From the NCBI GenBank assembly GCA_021228405.1, contig JAJQRF010000002.1, positions 992,001 through 1,056,000 on the forward strand: a stretch of DNA of 64,000 nt, given 5' to 3'. This DNA is from Pyrinomonadaceae bacterium. GTDB lineage: Bacteria > Acidobacteriota > Blastocatellia > Pyrinomonadales > Pyrinomonadaceae. How positions within the stretch are numbered: position 1 is the stretch's first letter; each line of letters begins with the position of its first letter. Both the position numbers and the translations under genes were made by a program. Under the pieces are notes generated by a model that worked only from the letters and a program-made list of their open reading frames with translations, did no database searches and was not told where the DNA came from. Below are positions 61,697 through 64,000 of this stretch, in pieces.

Positions 61697-64000
61697 ATGC
61701 AAAAAGAAAATTCACTAAAAAAAATCGTTCAGGGAGAAGTGTCCGACGTAAAAAATCGAAAACTTGCCGGACTTTTGGTTAGAGCCTTCGACCGCGATAT
61801 GCGTTCGGAGGCTTTTTTGGGGGATTGCGAAACTGATGCGCAGGGCAAATATATAATTCGTTATTTTTCGGAGCAGTTTAATCTCGCAGAAAAGAAAACG
61901 GCTGATCTGTGTATGCGTGTCTATACGGCAGAGGGCAAAGAACTGCTGTTTGAATCCGATCTTAATCTGATACGATTCAACGCCGCCGACGTGGAAACGA
62001 TAAACATCACGATTACGAAGGAAATAAAACCTGACGGTAACGAGTTTGACAATATTCTGGGCGAACTTCACGTTCTGACCGGCAAGGTTAAAATTCACGA
62101 CCTGAGAGAAGATGAAATACATCGTGATATTACCTTCTTATCAAAAGAAACCGGGATTCCTGCTGAAAAATTGGAGCATTTTGTCACGGCTCATCGCTTA
62201 GGCATCAAAGCGAGGATAGATGCCGCTTTTTTCTATGCGTTGTTGCGGAAAAATACTTTGCTGAGAAACGATTTTACCGAATGGTCGCGCCTCAGATTAT
62301 CCGTCGATATTAACACCGATTTGCTTCCGCTGTTGTATGAGGCGGCTCTGACGCGCGAGAAAGACATCGAACGTGATATTTTGCTCGCCGTCAAGGAAAC
62401 GATCGTGCCTGAACGCCTCGCGCTTGAATGGCAAAGGTATTACGGCATATTGAAAACTTTCCGGCAAAAAGCACAGGAATATTATCAAAACGAACATCCG
62501 CAAAAAGTTTCTGAAGTCATCAGCCGTTTCGTGACCGAAGGCAAGCCCGGCAGGATGACGGAAATTTTTCAGAAGCACCGTAACGATCTCAAAGGTCTGG
62601 TAGAAAATATTTTCGACAAATCTTTTTTTCAGAACGAATCAAACGCCGAAAGTGAGAAAGTTTCGTTGCTCCCGGCGGAAATTTTCGGAGCCGATGATGC
62701 GATCATTTCCTTCGTCAGAAAAGCACGGAACATCGAAAGTCCGAAGGATTTCAGGAAATTAGCGCGGCTGAATAAAGCCGAATGGAAAAAGTTAATGCTC
62801 GAATCGGCAGAAGAGATAAATGTCGGCGGCAGACCTTTAAATAAAAAACTGATCGATTTTCACGCTGTTTCACTGGCGAAAAAGATGGAAAGCGAGTTTC
62901 CGTCGGTCGCCTTCACGGTTCAACTCGAAAGAGAAAAGAAAAGTGTTTTGAAAAATCACAAAGCCATCCGGGATTTTCTCGTCAAACACGAAGATTTCGA
63001 TCTGCAAACCGATAACATCGATCTTTTTCTCAAAGACAAAAAAACGGACGGTAAAACCGATCAAATGCGCGACGAACTGAAATCCGTTCAGCGCATTTTC
63101 AAATTAGTGCCGCATTACCGCAAAACGAACGCGCTTTTGGAGAAAAATATCACCTCGGCACAGAGCATTGCCGCCATCGGAGAAACGCGATTTGTTAACG
63201 AAATCGCACCCGAAGCCGGCATCAGCCACAGGGAAGCTCTCGAAATTTTCAATAAAGCGGAACGAACCGCCACGGCGGTGATGCTTGCCGCCGGTGAATT
63301 ACAGCAAACGATGCGGAGCAACGCGGTGGCGGCGTTACGTATGTCTTCGCGGAAGAAAAAACTGGAAGCCGTCAGCAAAGACTTTCCGAATCTGAAATCA
63401 CTCTTTAATTTAACCGATGTCTGCGCCTGCCGACATTGCCGTTCGGTATATAGTCCGGCGGCTTATCTGGTCGAGATTTTACGGTTTCTGGATATGCGAA
63501 GCGTGGTTGATCTGACCGTTCCCGCGCCGCCATCGGGAACGCGTCCGCCCGTCAAAAATGCCAAAGACGTTTTGTTCAAACGCCGTCCCGATCTGGGCGA
63601 CATTGATCTGAGTTGTGAAAACGCCAATACGCCGATACCTTATATTGACCTTGTTTGCGAACTCTTGGAAGAGATCATTGCGCCGGACAACGGCATTTCA
63701 TACAACGGCGCGCTTACTGCCGGCAAAAACTCATCAACCGGAAAAATTTCGCCCGCGCTTTTGAAAAAATTGACGAATGCGGGGTTAAAAGTAACACCTG
63801 AAGCGCAGATTTTTGAAACGGAAACCGATTTGAATCCGCCGCTCAAACTGCCGTATTATTTGCGCGATAAGCAGGTTGTCTGTAAGCTAACTCCCAATCA
63901 AAGCGCAAACAGCTACACCGTCAAACGACTGCGGCAAACGCTCGCCTCAGCCGAAGAACTCGCCGCCGCTCCCGCTTATGTAAACCAAAAGGCTTATGAA
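61697..64000 (+). CDS. TcA-like toxin subunit (VRP1 family), 3' end beyond the window
   Basis: AAGGAG lies 7-8 bases before the ATG. The frame is open for 768 codons to the window edge. About residues 565-640 hold the typical TcA/VRP1 block: FNLTDVCACRHCRSVYSPAA YLVEILRFLD (two parts), LFKRRPDLGDIDLSCENANT and PIPYIDLVCELLEEI. TcA subunits form the pentameric, syringe-like translocation channel that receives the TcB-TcC cocoon. The N-terminal ~110 residues look like a beta-sandwich carrier domain (VSDVKNRKLAGLLVRAFDRD), perhaps for attachment or delivery. The order BC then A is reversed relative to many Photorhabdus loci. Confidence 0.88.
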   Translation, partial: MQKENSLKKIVQGEVSDVKNRKLAGLLVRAFDRDMRSEAFLGDCETDAQGKYIIRYFSEQFNLAEKKTADLCMRVYTAEGKELLFESDLNLIRFNAADVETINITITKEIKPDGNEFDNILGELHVLTGKVKIHDLREDEIHRDITFLSKETGIPAEKLEHFVTAHRLGIKARIDAAFFYALLRKNTLLRNDFTEWSRLRLSVDINTDLLPLLYEAALTREKDIERDILLAVKETIVPERLALEWQRYYGILKTFRQKAQEYYQNEHPQKVSEVISRFVTEGKPGRMTEIFQKHRNDLKGLVENIFDKSFFQNESNAESEKVSLLPAEIFGADDAIISFVRKARNIESPKDFRKLARLNKAEWKKLMLESAEEINVGGRPLNKKLIDFHAVSLAKKMESEFPSVAFTVQLEREKKSVLKNHKAIRDFLVKHEDFDLQTDNIDLFLKDKKTDGKTDQMRDELKSVQRIFKLVPHYRKTNALLEKNITSAQSIAAIGETRFVNEIAPEAGISHREALEIFNKAERTATAVMLAAGELQQTMRSNAVAALRMSSRKKKLEAVSKDFPNLKSLFNLTDVCACRHCRSVYSPAAYLVEILRFLDMRSVVDLTVPAPPSGTRPPVKNAKDVLFKRRPDLGDIDLSCENANTPIPYIDLVCELLEEIIAPDNGISYNGALTAGKNSSTGKISPALLKKLTNAGLKVTPEAQIFETETDLNPPLKLPYYLRDKQVVCKLTPNQSANSYTVKRLRQTLASAEELAAAPAYVNQKAYE

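Overview
The window looks like a chromosomal segment of an acidobacterium, most likely class Blastocatellia. The evidence is moderate-GC DNA, the SUF gene set (SufBCDSU with an Rrf2 regulator), zinc-ribbon/SH3 and zinc-ribbon/TM2 proteins of a kind common in that group, and many small lineage-specific hypotheticals. No 16S or other ribosomal marker is present, so the taxonomy is inference.

Layout. (1) 1-8.7 kb: housekeeping and signalling genes: the start of an S1/P1-type nuclease, a KAS II-like synthase, a SH3 membrane protein, a receiver/HD-GYP protein whose receiver lacks its phospho-Asp, tRNA-Leu(CAA), a Kir-type K+ channel, a TM2 protein, riboflavin synthase and a DUF883-like protein. 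Terminators separate several of these. (2) 8.8-16.1 kb: a TetR regulator behind an 18-bp palindrome, followed by a complete tripartite RND efflux pump (adaptor, permease, TolC-like channel). (3) 16.2-18.8 kb: a quinone oxidoreductase, a small protein and threonine dehydratase. (4) 18.9-30.7 kb, minus strand: a stretched suf cluster ordered rrf2-sufB-...-sufC-...-sufD-(toxin/antitoxin)-sufS-sufU. RidA, PhzF, a nucleotidyltransferase, a small zinc ribbon, a glycosyltransferase and a MazF-type toxin-antitoxin pair lie between suf genes.

(5) 30.8-53.3 kb: a defence island. From right to left on the minus strand it holds a six-gene operon (DNA methyltransferase, sigma-like protein, HTH-like protein, ImmA/IrrE peptidase, NurA nuclease, HerA ATPase). 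Next comes a type I CRISPR-Cas operon of the Myxococcus Dev/MYXAN kind (cas6-cas3-cas8-cas7-cas5-cas4/cas1 fusion-cas2), a leader and a large array of 89 full repeats plus one degenerate terminal repeat. Two details stand out. Upstream of cas6, on the opposite strand, a pair of degenerate repeats flanks a 29-nt pseudo-spacer that partly matches the putative cas promoter, which resembles a Cas-regulating mini-CRISPR RNA. A third solitary repeat-like hairpin lies inside the cas operon between the effector and adaptation genes.

(6) 53.6-64 kb: a Tc-type toxin locus. A 70-bp perfect palindrome precedes a 2505-residue TcB-TcC fusion with a C-terminal RNase A-like domain. A TcA-like gene follows and runs off the right edge.

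A 15-base motif close to AATTTCATTTTATGC recurs at the left end, middle and right end of the defence island and may be a shared operator or a boundary signal.
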